The notes under the pieces were generated by a model. It had not been told where the DNA came from. It was given only the letters and a program-made list of their open reading frames with translations, and searched no databases. A stretch of DNA of 64,000 nucleotides from CAVQBP01 sp964448105 (GTDB lineage: Bacteria; Bacteroidota; Ignavibacteria; Ignavibacteriales; Ignavibacteriaceae), in the NCBI GenBank assembly GCA_964448105.1, contig CAYUVK010000012.1, forward strand, positions 1-64,000, written 5' to 3'. Made by a program: the position numbers and the translations under genes. Below, in pieces: positions 33,758 through 41,589 of this stretch. The number at the start of each line of letters is the position of its first letter. The stretch's first letter is position 1.

Positions 33758-35881
33758 ATGGAGTTAGAAAAGTTCAGTTACGATAATAAGATTGTAAAAA
33801 GCTTCGCGGTGGCTACTATTTTTTGGGGATTAGTAGGAATGCTTGTTGGTCTTCTTATCGCTTCCCAATTATTTTTTCCTGCTTTAAATTTTAATGTTCC
33901 TTTTACAACATTCGGACGCATTCGACCTCTCCATACAAATGCTGCAATTTTTGCTTTTGTAGGGAATGCAATCTTTATGGGGGTTTATTATTCCCTACAA
34001 AGATTATGTAAGGCAAGAATGTTCAATGACTTTTTAAGCAAATTCCATTTTTGGGGATGGCAATTAATTATTGTTGCTGCTGCTATTTCTCTCCCGCTCG
34101 GTTTAACAACTAGTAAAGAATATGCCGAACTTGAATGGCCTATTGATATTGCCATAGTTATTGTCTGGGTTGCATTCGGAATTAATATGTTCGGAACAAT
34201 AATTAAAAGAAGAGAAAAACATATGTATGTTGCAATATGGTTTTATATTGCAACATGGGTAACAGTGGCAGTTCTTCATATTGTTAATTCAATTGAACTT
34301 CCTGTTAGTTTTATGAAAAGCTACCCTGTCTATGCAGGCGTTCAGGATGCATTGGTTCAATGGTGGTATGGTCATAATGCTGTAGCTTTCTTTTTAACAA
34401 CTCCATATCTTGGTTTGATGTATTATTATTTACCAAAGGCTGCCAACCGTCCTATTTATTCATACCGGCTTTCGATAATTCATTTCTGGGCATTAATTTT
34501 TATATACATATGGGCAGGTCCGCATCATCTTCTTTATACGGCATTACCGGATTGGGCTCAATCATTAGGAACAGTTTTTTCAATTATGCTTATTGCTCCT
34601 TCCTGGGGTGGAATGATAAACGGTTTGTTAACACTAAGAGGTGCATGGGATAAAGTTAGGCAAGATCCTATACTAAAATTTATGGTTGTTGCAGTAACTG
34701 CTTATGGTATGGCTACATTTGAAGGTCCCATGCTTGCATTAAAAAATGTAAATGCAATTGCACATTTTACAGATTGGATTATTGCACATGTTCATATGGG
34801 AACACTTGCATGGAATGGTTTCTTGACATTTGGAATTCTTTATTGGTTAATTCCCAGGTTATTTAAAACTAATTTATATTCTAAAAAGCTTGCTAATGTG
34901 CATTTCTGGATAGGTACTCTTGGAATTGTTTTTTATGTCTCTGCAATGTACTGGTCGGGAATTACACAATCTTTAATGTGGAAACAATTTAATCCCCTCG
35001 GTCAGCTTCAATATCCGAATTTCCTTGAAACCGTTCTGCAGATAATTCCAATGTATATGATAAGAGCAACAGGGGGTGCTTTATATTTAACCGGTGTTGT
35101 AATGATGACTTACAATTTGTATAAGACAGCTAAGCAGGGAAGTTTTGTTGCCAATGAAGATGCTGAGGCTCCGGCATTGATAAAAATGAAAGAAAGGGAA
35201 GGTTACTCCCACCGGTGGCTTGAAAAGAGACCCTGGCAGTTTACTCTTGTTGCTACAGTAGTAATTTTAATTGGCGGTTTAGTTGAATTCATTCCAACAT
35301 TTTTAGTAAAATCTAATGTGCCCACAATTGCAAGCGTAAAACCATATACTCCTCTTGAATTACAGGGCAGGGATATTTATATAAGAGAAGGATGTGTAGG
35401 TTGTCATTCACAATTAATTCGTCCATTCAGATCCGAAACAGAAAGATACGGTGAATATTCCAAGGCAGGTGAGTATGTTTATGATCATCCTTTCTTATGG
35501 GGTTCCAAGAGAACCGGTCCAGACTTACATAGGGAAGGAGGGAAATATCCAAATTTATGGCACTACCTGCATATGCAAAATCCTGCTTCTATGTCGCCAG
35601 GTTCCATAATGCCTAACTTTCCCTGGCTTTTAACTAATGAGCTGGATACAACAACAACTGCTAAAAAAATAGAAGTGATGAGAAGATTGGGAGTACCATA
35701 TCCCGACGGATATGAAGCTATCGCAAATCAAGATTTAAGAAAACAAGCCGAAGAAATTACAGATGATTTGCAAAAAAACGGAGCACCGGCGGAGAGCAAT
35801 AAAGAAATAATTGCGCTAATTGCTTATTTGCAAAGATTAGGAACAGATATTAGAGTGAATACCACAACAGCAAATAAATAA
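33758..35881 (+). CDS. ccoNO: cbb3 cytochrome c oxidase, fused subunits I and II (CcoNO)
   Basis: The 707-residue protein fuses the catalytic CcoN (about residues 1-460; twelve helices with haem/copper histidines such as GHNAVAFF, GPHHLLY and WIIAHVHMG) to CcoO (about 490-707). The CcoO part has one membrane anchor and a c-type haem site, C546-V-G-C549-H550, followed by GPDLHREGGKYP. In most proteobacteria these are two genes; the fusion is known in the Bacteroidota. It is the terminal oxidase core: it reduces O2 with high affinity and pumps protons. ccoQ begins 2 bases downstream. Confidence 0.95.
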   Translation: MELEKFSYDNKIVKSFAVATIFWGLVGMLVGLLIASQLFFPALNFNVPFTTFGRIRPLHTNAAIFAFVGNAIFMGVYYSLQRLCKARMFNDFLSKFHFWGWQLIIVAAAISLPLGLTTSKEYAELEWPIDIAIVIVWVAFGINMFGTIIKRREKHMYVAIWFYIATWVTVAVLHIVNSIELPVSFMKSYPVYAGVQDALVQWWYGHNAVAFFLTTPYLGLMYYYLPKAANRPIYSYRLSIIHFWALIFIYIWAGPHHLLYTALPDWAQSLGTVFSIMLIAPSWGGMINGLLTLRGAWDKVRQDPILKFMVVAVTAYGMATFEGPMLALKNVNAIAHFTDWIIAHVHMGTLAWNGFLTFGILYWLIPRLFKTNLYSKKLANVHFWIGTLGIVFYVSAMYWSGITQSLMWKQFNPLGQLQYPNFLETVLQIIPMYMIRATGGALYLTGVVMMTYNLYKTAKQGSFVANEDAEAPALIKMKEREGYSHRWLEKRPWQFTLVATVVILIGGLVEFIPTFLVKSNVPTIASVKPYTPLELQGRDIYIREGCVGCHSQLIRPFRSETERYGEYSKAGEYVYDHPFLWGSKRTGPDLHREGGKYPNLWHYLHMQNPASMSPGSIMPNFPWLLTNELDTTTTAKKIEVMRRLGVPYPDGYEAIANQDLRKQAEEITDDLQKNGAPAESNKEIIALIAYLQRLGTDIRVNTTTANK

Positions 35882-35882
35882 T

Positions 35883-36089
35883 ATGTTTAAGGAAGTTTTA
35901 CAATCTATTGAAGGAATAGGCATTTACCCGATTATTTCGATGGTTGTATTCGTTATTTTTTTTGTAGCAGTTATTATCTGGTACTTTAAAGCAGATAAAA
36001 TATATTTAAATAAAATGAAAAATTTGCCATTAGATAATGATGAGAAATCAAATTCAAATAACACAGGTGGAAACCATGATAAAAATTAA
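35883..36089 (+). CDS. ccoQ: cbb3 oxidase subunit CcoQ
   Basis: This 68-residue protein has one membrane helix (about residues 17-38) and a polar tail of low complexity (SNSNNTGGNHDKN). Such a short single-helix protein between ccoNO and ccoP is CcoQ, which stabilises the oxidase complex. It begins 2 bases after ccoNO ends and overlaps ccoP by 14 bases. Confidence 0.85.
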   Translation: MFKEVLQSIEGIGIYPIISMVVFVIFFVAVIIWYFKADKIYLNKMKNLPLDNDEKSNSNNTGGNHDKN

Positions 36090-36936
36090 AAAGAAGTTTT
36101 TAATCTTAATTCTTCAAACACTGGGATTTATACTCTTTTTTGTAAACGGTTCTGTAATTGCACAGACTCAAAATGAACAAATAGATCCTTCTATATATGA
36201 TATCAACCTGGTAATATTTTCAATAATAATAATAATTGTATTTTTCGCTTTTTTATACTACGGAATGGATAAAGTAATTGAAAGACCAAAAAGATTTTCA
36301 AATATATTTATTAAGGTTAGGAATTATGTTGTAGGTTTAGCGCCTATGGAAAAAGAAAAAGATATTTTAATGGAGCATGATTTTGATGGAATAAAAGAAC
36401 TTGATAATAGAATACCTCCATGGTTTAATTATCTTTTTTACGGAACAATTATTTTCGGAATTATTTATATGCTTGATTATCATGTATTAAAAACGGGGAA
36501 ACTCCCTGCCCAGGAATACCAGGAAGAGATGCAGCAAGCAGCATTACAAAGAGCAGAATTAATAAGATCAGGTGCTTTGGTAAATGAAAATAGTGTTACA
36601 CGATTAATAGATGCATCGGCTCTAAGCGATGGAAAAGAAATATTTAAAGCAAACTGCGTTCCCTGTCATGGAGAAAATGGACAGGGTATCATAGGCCCTA
36701 ATTTAACCGATGAATACTGGATTCATGGTGGGGGTATAAAGAATGTCTTTAAGACAATAAAATATGGTGTCCCTGCAAAAGGGATGCTTACCTGGGAAGG
36801 GAAGCTTAATCCAAGAGAAATTCAAGAAGTAGCAAGCTATGTACTTTCACTGAAGGGAACTAATCCGCCTAATGCAAAAGCACCTCAAGGACAAAAATGG
36901 GAAGAGACAGATAGTACGAAAACAGCTAAAAAATAA
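36076..36936 (+). CDS. ccoP: cbb3 oxidase subunit CcoP, monohaem
   Basis: The start is the ATG at 36076, preceded by AGGTGG. A longer reading from 36037 would place ccoQ overlap residues before the signal. The protein has 286 residues: a signal-like N-terminus, two membrane helices with the FixP_N motif DGIKELDNRIPPWFNYLFYG, and a single haem c motif C194-V-P-C197-H198. A conserved GPNLTDEYWIHGGGIK and GVPAKGMLTW follow. Proteobacterial CcoP has two haem c; the single haem here is typical of Bacteroidota versions. It passes electrons to CcoO. It lies 45 bases before ccoG. Confidence 0.93.
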   Translation: MIKIKKKFLILILQTLGFILFFVNGSVIAQTQNEQIDPSIYDINLVIFSIIIIIVFFAFLYYGMDKVIERPKRFSNIFIKVRNYVVGLAPMEKEKDILMEHDFDGIKELDNRIPPWFNYLFYGTIIFGIIYMLDYHVLKTGKLPAQEYQEEMQQAALQRAELIRSGALVNENSVTRLIDASALSDGKEIFKANCVPCHGENGQGIIGPNLTDEYWIHGGGIKNVFKTIKYGVPAKGMLTWEGKLNPREIQEVASYVLSLKGTNPPNAKAPQGQKWEETDSTKTAKK

Positions 36937-36981
36937 TTTTAGTTATTGCAGAAATGAATAATATAATAAATAAGTTTTAAG

Positions 36982-38397
36982 ATGGAACAAGTAAAAGAAG
37001 AGAAATCGTTTAGAGATCAGTTATCAACCGTAAGTAAAGAAGGCAAAAGAAATTGGATTTATCCTAAAAAACCTTTTGGCAGGTTTTATAATGCACGTAA
37101 TATAGTCAGTGGAATTTTACTTTTAATCCTAATTATTACTCCATTTATAAAAGTGCATGATCAATCATTCATGCTGTTTGATTTTCCAAACAGAAATTTT
37201 ATCCTTTTCAGCATCCCTTTCGGTCCGCATGATTTTCATCTTTTTGTTCTTGCAATGATAGCAGTAATTGTTTTTATAATTCTGTTCACTGCAGTATTCG
37301 GAAGAGTATTTTGCGGCTGGGCCTGTCCCCAAACAATTTTTATGGAAATGGTTTTTAGAAAAATTGAATATTGGATCGAAGGGGATGCTTATGCACAAAG
37401 GAGACTAGATAAAGCTAATTGGACAGGAGAAAAAATATTTAAAAAAACTCTTAAGCACGGAATATTTTTTGGCATCTCTTTTTTTATTTCAAATATTTTT
37501 CTTTCGTACATAATAAGCATAGATAAGTTGTGGCAAATTATAACCGATCCTCCATCGGAACATATTGCCGGATTAATTTCCATGCTGGCATTCTCAGGAG
37601 TTTTTTACTGGATATTCTCTTATTTCCGCGAACAGGTTTGTACAATAGTATGCCCTTACGGCAGACTGCAGGGGGTTTTACTTGACCAGGATTCGATTGT
37701 TATTGCATATGATTATAAAAGAGGCGACCCAAGGGGCAAAATAAAAAAAGATGAAGTGCAAGTTGGCTTGGGTGATTGTGTTAATGATAAATTATGTGTT
37801 GAAGTTTGTCCAACCGGCATTGATATAAGGGATGGGATTCAGCTTGAATGCGTGAATTGTACGGCTTGTATAGATGCATGCGATTATGTAATGGATAAAG
37901 TAAATCGACCGCGGGGATTAATTAGATATGCATCTTTAAATGGTATAGAAAAGAAATCTAAATTTAAATTTACTCCAAGAATGATTGGTTATTCTTTTCT
38001 GCTTACAATATTAGTCGGTGTACTTGGCTATTTATTAATTACAAGAACCGATTTTAATATAAATATATTACGAACTCCCGGTATGCTTTTCCAGGAACAG
38101 CCCGGCAACATGATTAGTAATTTGTATGATCTGGATATAATAAACAAGACTTTTCATAAAGCCCGAATTAATATAAGACTGAAAAATAATTTGAATGGTG
38201 AAATAAAAGTAATCGGCAGCAATCTTTTGATGGAACCTCAGGATAATCTTGAAGCTAAATTTTTACTTCTTCTTCCACGGGCGGAATTAAAAAGTATGAA
38301 TACACCAATTACTATTGATGTCTATTCAAATGGAAAATTGTTAGAAGAAGTTAGTACATCATTTTTAGGCCCTATGAATAAAAAGGAAAACGGTTAA
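36982..38397 (+). CDS. ccoG: cbb3 oxidase accessory ferredoxin CcoG
   Basis: This 471-residue protein has five or so membrane helices and cysteine clusters for two 4Fe-4S sites: CGWACPQT, CTIVCPYGRLQG, CVEVCPTGIDIRDG and CVNCTACIDACDYVMDK. The C-terminal third is an Ig-like periplasmic domain. CcoG (RdxA/FixG) reduces copper for the oxidase. The ATG start is unambiguous, and the stop overlaps ccoH by one base (TAATG). It is in the cbb3 operon. Confidence 0.93.
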   Translation: MEQVKEEKSFRDQLSTVSKEGKRNWIYPKKPFGRFYNARNIVSGILLLILIITPFIKVHDQSFMLFDFPNRNFILFSIPFGPHDFHLFVLAMIAVIVFIILFTAVFGRVFCGWACPQTIFMEMVFRKIEYWIEGDAYAQRRLDKANWTGEKIFKKTLKHGIFFGISFFISNIFLSYIISIDKLWQIITDPPSEHIAGLISMLAFSGVFYWIFSYFREQVCTIVCPYGRLQGVLLDQDSIVIAYDYKRGDPRGKIKKDEVQVGLGDCVNDKLCVEVCPTGIDIRDGIQLECVNCTACIDACDYVMDKVNRPRGLIRYASLNGIEKKSKFKFTPRMIGYSFLLTILVGVLGYLLITRTDFNINILRTPGMLFQEQPGNMISNLYDLDIINKTFHKARINIRLKNNLNGEIKVIGSNLLMEPQDNLEAKFLLLLPRAELKSMNTPITIDVYSNGKLLEEVSTSFLGPMNKKENG

Positions 38398-38852
38398 TGA
38401 AAAAATCTGTAAAATTTAATTGGGGTACCGGGATATTTATATCAATAGTTATTTTCATGATAATCACAGTAATTTTAACTATCATATTTATGAACCAAAG
38501 AGTTGATCTGGTAACTAATAATTATTATGAAAAAACTTTAACCTATCAAAAACAAATTGATACTTATAAAAGAACCGCAGAACTTAAGCAGAGAGTTTCA
38601 TTTAATTATGCAGACAATAAAATAAATATCTCTTTTCCGGATTCATATTTACAACAGATCAATGACGGTAAATTATACTTTTATCGTCCATCCGATTCAA
38701 GAAAAGATTTTACTATTCCAATTCAGCTTGATAAAAGAGGAAGCCAGACTTTTAATATGACAAAAATTGATAAAGGATACTGGAAAGTTGAAATCCAATG
38801 GACAATGGATAATCAGAATTATTTGATGGAAAAGTCTGTTTTAATTTATTAA
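38397..38852 (+). CDS. ccoH: CcoH (FixH-family) protein
   Basis: This 151-residue protein has one N-terminal helix (about residues 8-32) and a periplasmic beta domain with QRVSFNYADNKINISFP and GYWKVEIQWTMDNQNY, which match FixH. CcoH is needed for stable assembly of the oxidase. Its start overlaps the last base of ccoG, so the two are coupled. A REP-like element follows before safE. Confidence 0.88.
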   Translation: MKKSVKFNWGTGIFISIVIFMIITVILTIIFMNQRVDLVTNNYYEKTLTYQKQIDTYKRTAELKQRVSFNYADNKINISFPDSYLQQINDGKLYFYRPSDSRKDFTIPIQLDKRGSQTFNMTKIDKGYWKVEIQWTMDNQNYLMEKSVLIY

Positions 38853-38890
38853 TGATACACTCATGTATAAGGGTGTCAAAAAAATGTGTT

Positions 38891-38963
38891 TGTCATTTCG
38901 ACCGAAGGGAGAAATCTTACCATCCGCAAAGATTTCTCGGTCGAAGACTCCCTCGAAATGACA
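38891..38963. repeat. palindromic REP-like intergenic element
   Basis: TGTCATTTCGA opens and TCGAAATGACA closes this 73-base element, and the inner arms GAAATCTT and AAAGATTTC are also inverted. This is the dispersed 'CHFDRREKS'-type repeat known from Bacteroidota genomes, which yields spurious ORFs. It lies between ccoH and safE, so transcripts of the operon would form a long hairpin here. Confidence 0.8.
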
Positions 38964-39008
38964 AATTTTTACTTTTTAATCACCTTCACAAAAACATTAG
39001 AACATCTT

Positions 39009-39713
39009 ATGGAAATATTAGCCGGTTTAATAATAGGATTTGTAGGAAGTTTCCATTGTATAGGGATGTGCGGACCAATTGCACTAGCTTTACCAATTTC
39101 TAATTCGGAGAATTTTAAATTTTTTGCAGGAAGAATACTCTATAATTTGGGCAGGATTTTATCTTATGCATTAATGGGGGTGCTTTTCGGTTTTATTGGT
39201 GAAAAACTAGTAATTTCAGGTTTTCAACAGACTCTCTCTGTTTCTTTGGGAATAATCATTTTAATTATAGTTTTTATTCCGCAAAGATTTAGAAATAAAA
39301 TATTAGCAATCAATTTTATTCAAAAAATAATAACACCCTTAAAGACTTCTATTGGTTCTTTATTTAAACAAAAAGGTTATTCATCTTTTTTAAGTATTGG
39401 TTTTTTAAATGGATTTTTACCCTGCGGTTTTGTTTATGTGGGATTGACAGGAGCAATCTCAACGGGAAATGCTTTTAACGGGATGCTCTTTATGATCTTT
39501 TTTGGGCTCGGTACTTTCCCCGCAATGTTTGCAGTTTCTATATTTGGTAAATTTATAAAACTTGATATAAGGAGGAGATTAAGTAAGCTGACCCCTGCTT
39601 TTGCAATTTTTCTGGCTTTGCTTTTTATAGTTCGAGGACTGAATCTGGGAATTCCATATATAAGCCCAAAGATAGGAAATAAATCACCTATTCATCAAAT
39701 GATGCATAATTAA
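39009..39713 (+). CDS. sulfite exporter TauE/SafE-family protein (cbb3-associated)
   Basis: Starting at ATG 39009 this is 234 residues with about six helices. A start at 38886 would include the REP element as coding sequence, and is therefore rejected. The motif GSFHCIGMCGP near residue 12 is diagnostic of the subfamily that accompanies cbb3 operons (also called UreH-domain protein), and NGFLPCGFVYVGLTGA recurs. The two Cys-containing motifs may bind copper, so the protein is probably involved in copper delivery to the oxidase rather than sulfite export. Confidence 0.88.
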   Translation: MEILAGLIIGFVGSFHCIGMCGPIALALPISNSENFKFFAGRILYNLGRILSYALMGVLFGFIGEKLVISGFQQTLSVSLGIIILIIVFIPQRFRNKILAINFIQKIITPLKTSIGSLFKQKGYSSFLSIGFLNGFLPCGFVYVGLTGAISTGNAFNGMLFMIFFGLGTFPAMFAVSIFGKFIKLDIRRRLSKLTPAFAIFLALLFIVRGLNLGIPYISPKIGNKSPIHQMMHN

Positions 39714-39736
39714 AAAGGGGGCTTTAATCGCCCCCT
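39712..39736 (-). terminator. intrinsic terminator of the HU gene (possibly bidirectional)
   Basis: GGGGGC (39717-39722) and GCCCCC (39730-39735) form a strong stem with a 7-base loop. On the minus strand the stem is followed by TTTTT, so it best serves HU, but it could stop safE transcripts too. Confidence 0.8.
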
Positions 39737-39744
39737 AACCATAA

Positions 39745-40044
39745 TTATTTTTTCTTAGAAGGTAGAACCGAGTCTTTGGCTGCTTTAGCAATTCGGAATT
39801 TTAAGACTTTCTTAGCAGGTATTACCATCGTTTCACCTGTAGCAGGATTTCTTCCCATTCTTTTCTTCCGATCAACTACCACTAACTTACCAATTCCCGG
39901 AAGTGTGAAAGAATTTTTTGCTTCCTTGTGAGCCAATGAAGTTAATTCATCTAAAAATTGGCTTGCAACTTTTTTAGTAGTATCGGTTTTACTTGCAAGA
40001 TGATCGACTATCTGTGATTTAGTCATTGGTTTTCCTGCTGCCAT
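39745..40044 (-). CDS. HU-family DNA-binding protein
   Basis: This 99-residue protein has the HU/IHF fold: helices MTKSQIVDHLASKTDTTKKV, the signature PGIGKLVVVDRKKRMGRN and the DNA-contacting arm GRNPATGETM. Lys-rich residues end the protein. It bends DNA and compacts the nucleoid as a homodimer. The gene is convergent with the cbb3 operon, and a strong hairpin (39712-39736) ends it. Confidence 0.95.
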   Translation of the reverse strand: MAAGKPMTKSQIVDHLASKTDTTKKVASQFLDELTSLAHKEAKNSFTLPGIGKLVVVDRKKRMGRNPATGETMVIPAKKVLKFRIAKAAKDSVLPSKKK

Positions 40045-40263
40045 AATTTTAATCCTTTTTATTAGTGATAGTTAAAAAAATTTCGCTGTGAAGATAAATA
40101 TATTTTTGATTAAAGAAAACATCCCTGACTTTTATTTGTTAAAATATTTTAAAGTTCAATTCTATTTTTATCCGGTACTTCGAGTAGTAATGACAGCTCT
40201 TAAAACCATATTATCCTAAAAGCGGATATGTTAAAGAAAGTTACAGGAACAATAATATAAATA

Positions 40264-41334
40264 CTAAATATCATCATAGCTAATTCCTTTGAAATACCAG
40301 TTTTCGGTTTTGCGCAAATCCAGCCCTTCAACGAAAAAGTCATTGTCGGTATAATTTTTTTTAACAGGTCGTATCAATAAAGGTAATTCACCATTTATTT
40401 TTCTTTCAATCAATCTAAACAGGTTTTCTTCTTCGAAACCAAGCTCTTGTACTTTATGTTTTATATTATCTAGCAGATTAAAATGATAGACGGAAAGAAT
40501 ATCAAAAAATCCAGCCTTTATTATAAATCTCATTATCTTTTCAATTATTTTTTCCTCTCCAGCATAATCTATGATAAAGCCTCGTTGTTTATTCTTTGAC
40601 AGACGAAAAACGATATACCCGTTAAGGGATTTGTTTTCTATACAATAAAGAAAAATGTATTGATCTCGCTTATTTGAAAAACGCCACCTAAGGAAATTTT
40701 CATCCTGATACAATATTAGCTTATTATCATTTGTTTTCTCACTTTCTCTCAAGTAGTGCATTTCTTCAGGCCTGGATTGTTGTGATACTATAATATCATT
40801 AAATGTTTCATATCGAATCTTTTGTGTAACCCCCTTGTATTGTCTTTTTGTAAAGTATAAATACCTGACTAGGCCCACCATATTATATTTTGAAAGATAT
40901 GATTTTAGTGTAAGAGGATAAAAACCCATCTTTAGATAACCGGGCAAGGAATTTCTTGTGGCAGTTAGGTTTAAAAAGAAATAATACTTTCCCGTATATT
41001 CATCGGCAGCTTTATTACCCATGGCAACGGATAATCCTTTTCGGCGGTGGTCCGGGTGAACACAGGTATCCCCTGGAACTAGAGAAATGATCTTATCGTT
41101 TTTTTCTTTTATTTGAAATCGGAGGGGACAATACCCCCTGAAGCCGACTACTTTTCCCTCATGTAAAGCAACTATACCGAGTGGAAATTCAGTGATGGGA
41201 TTGGTACCATATTTCCAATTGAAATAATTTCTATTGTTATTTTGATCGCCGCCTAAAAGATATTTCAAAAGTTCGATAACTTGGATATAATGTGCAGGGT
41301 TATAAGCTTGTATTTCATAATCTTTGAAGATCAA
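40264..41334 (-). CDS. GNAT-family N-acetyltransferase-like protein
   Basis: This 356-residue protein has a GNAT core near residues 60-120 with CVHPDHRRKGLSVAMGNKA (acetyl-CoA pyrophosphate loop RRKGLS). The first 50 residues resemble the FemAB/GNAT N-terminus, and the C-terminal half (about 190-300) looks like a second, degenerate GNAT unit (LNGYIVFRLSKNKQRGFIIDYA). Double-GNAT proteins in Bacteroidota are often linked to polysaccharide or cell-surface loci. It is alone here. The family is likely, the acceptor unknown. Confidence 0.78.
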   Translation of the reverse strand: MIFKDYEIQAYNPAHYIQVIELLKYLLGGDQNNNRNYFNWKYGTNPITEFPLGIVALHEGKVVGFRGYCPLRFQIKEKNDKIISLVPGDTCVHPDHRRKGLSVAMGNKAADEYTGKYYFFLNLTATRNSLPGYLKMGFYPLTLKSYLSKYNMVGLVRYLYFTKRQYKGVTQKIRYETFNDIIVSQQSRPEEMHYLRESEKTNDNKLILYQDENFLRWRFSNKRDQYIFLYCIENKSLNGYIVFRLSKNKQRGFIIDYAGEEKIIEKIMRFIIKAGFFDILSVYHFNLLDNIKHKVQELGFEEENLFRLIERKINGELPLLIRPVKKNYTDNDFFVEGLDLRKTENWYFKGISYDDI

Positions 41335-41589
41335 AACTTTTTCTTTCTTCCAAGTTTTTTTCTGATGTTATAACGTACCCCTTATTAACTAATTAATGAT
41401 AGTAAAAAATCCTTATAAAAGATATGTTATTTTGAAAAAACATTTCGAGTTTGATTTATTAAATGATGTTTAAAATCAATTTTTCTCCTAATCCGTTGCA
41501 TCATCTTATTTTGTAGCTTAAAATTTAATTATTTATTTTGCTCATATTATTTATTCGCCTTTGAATTAATGATCATTCCTTGTTGTATA

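Noticed and set aside
38852..39103. 83-residue frame with CHFDRREKS
   Set aside because: It is produced by the REP-like palindrome; the same is true of the N-terminal extension of safE from 38886.
40179..40200. GGTACTTCGAGTAGTAATGACA near the GNAT gene
   Set aside because: Also resembles one arm of a dispersed repeat, but no matching partner arm was found.
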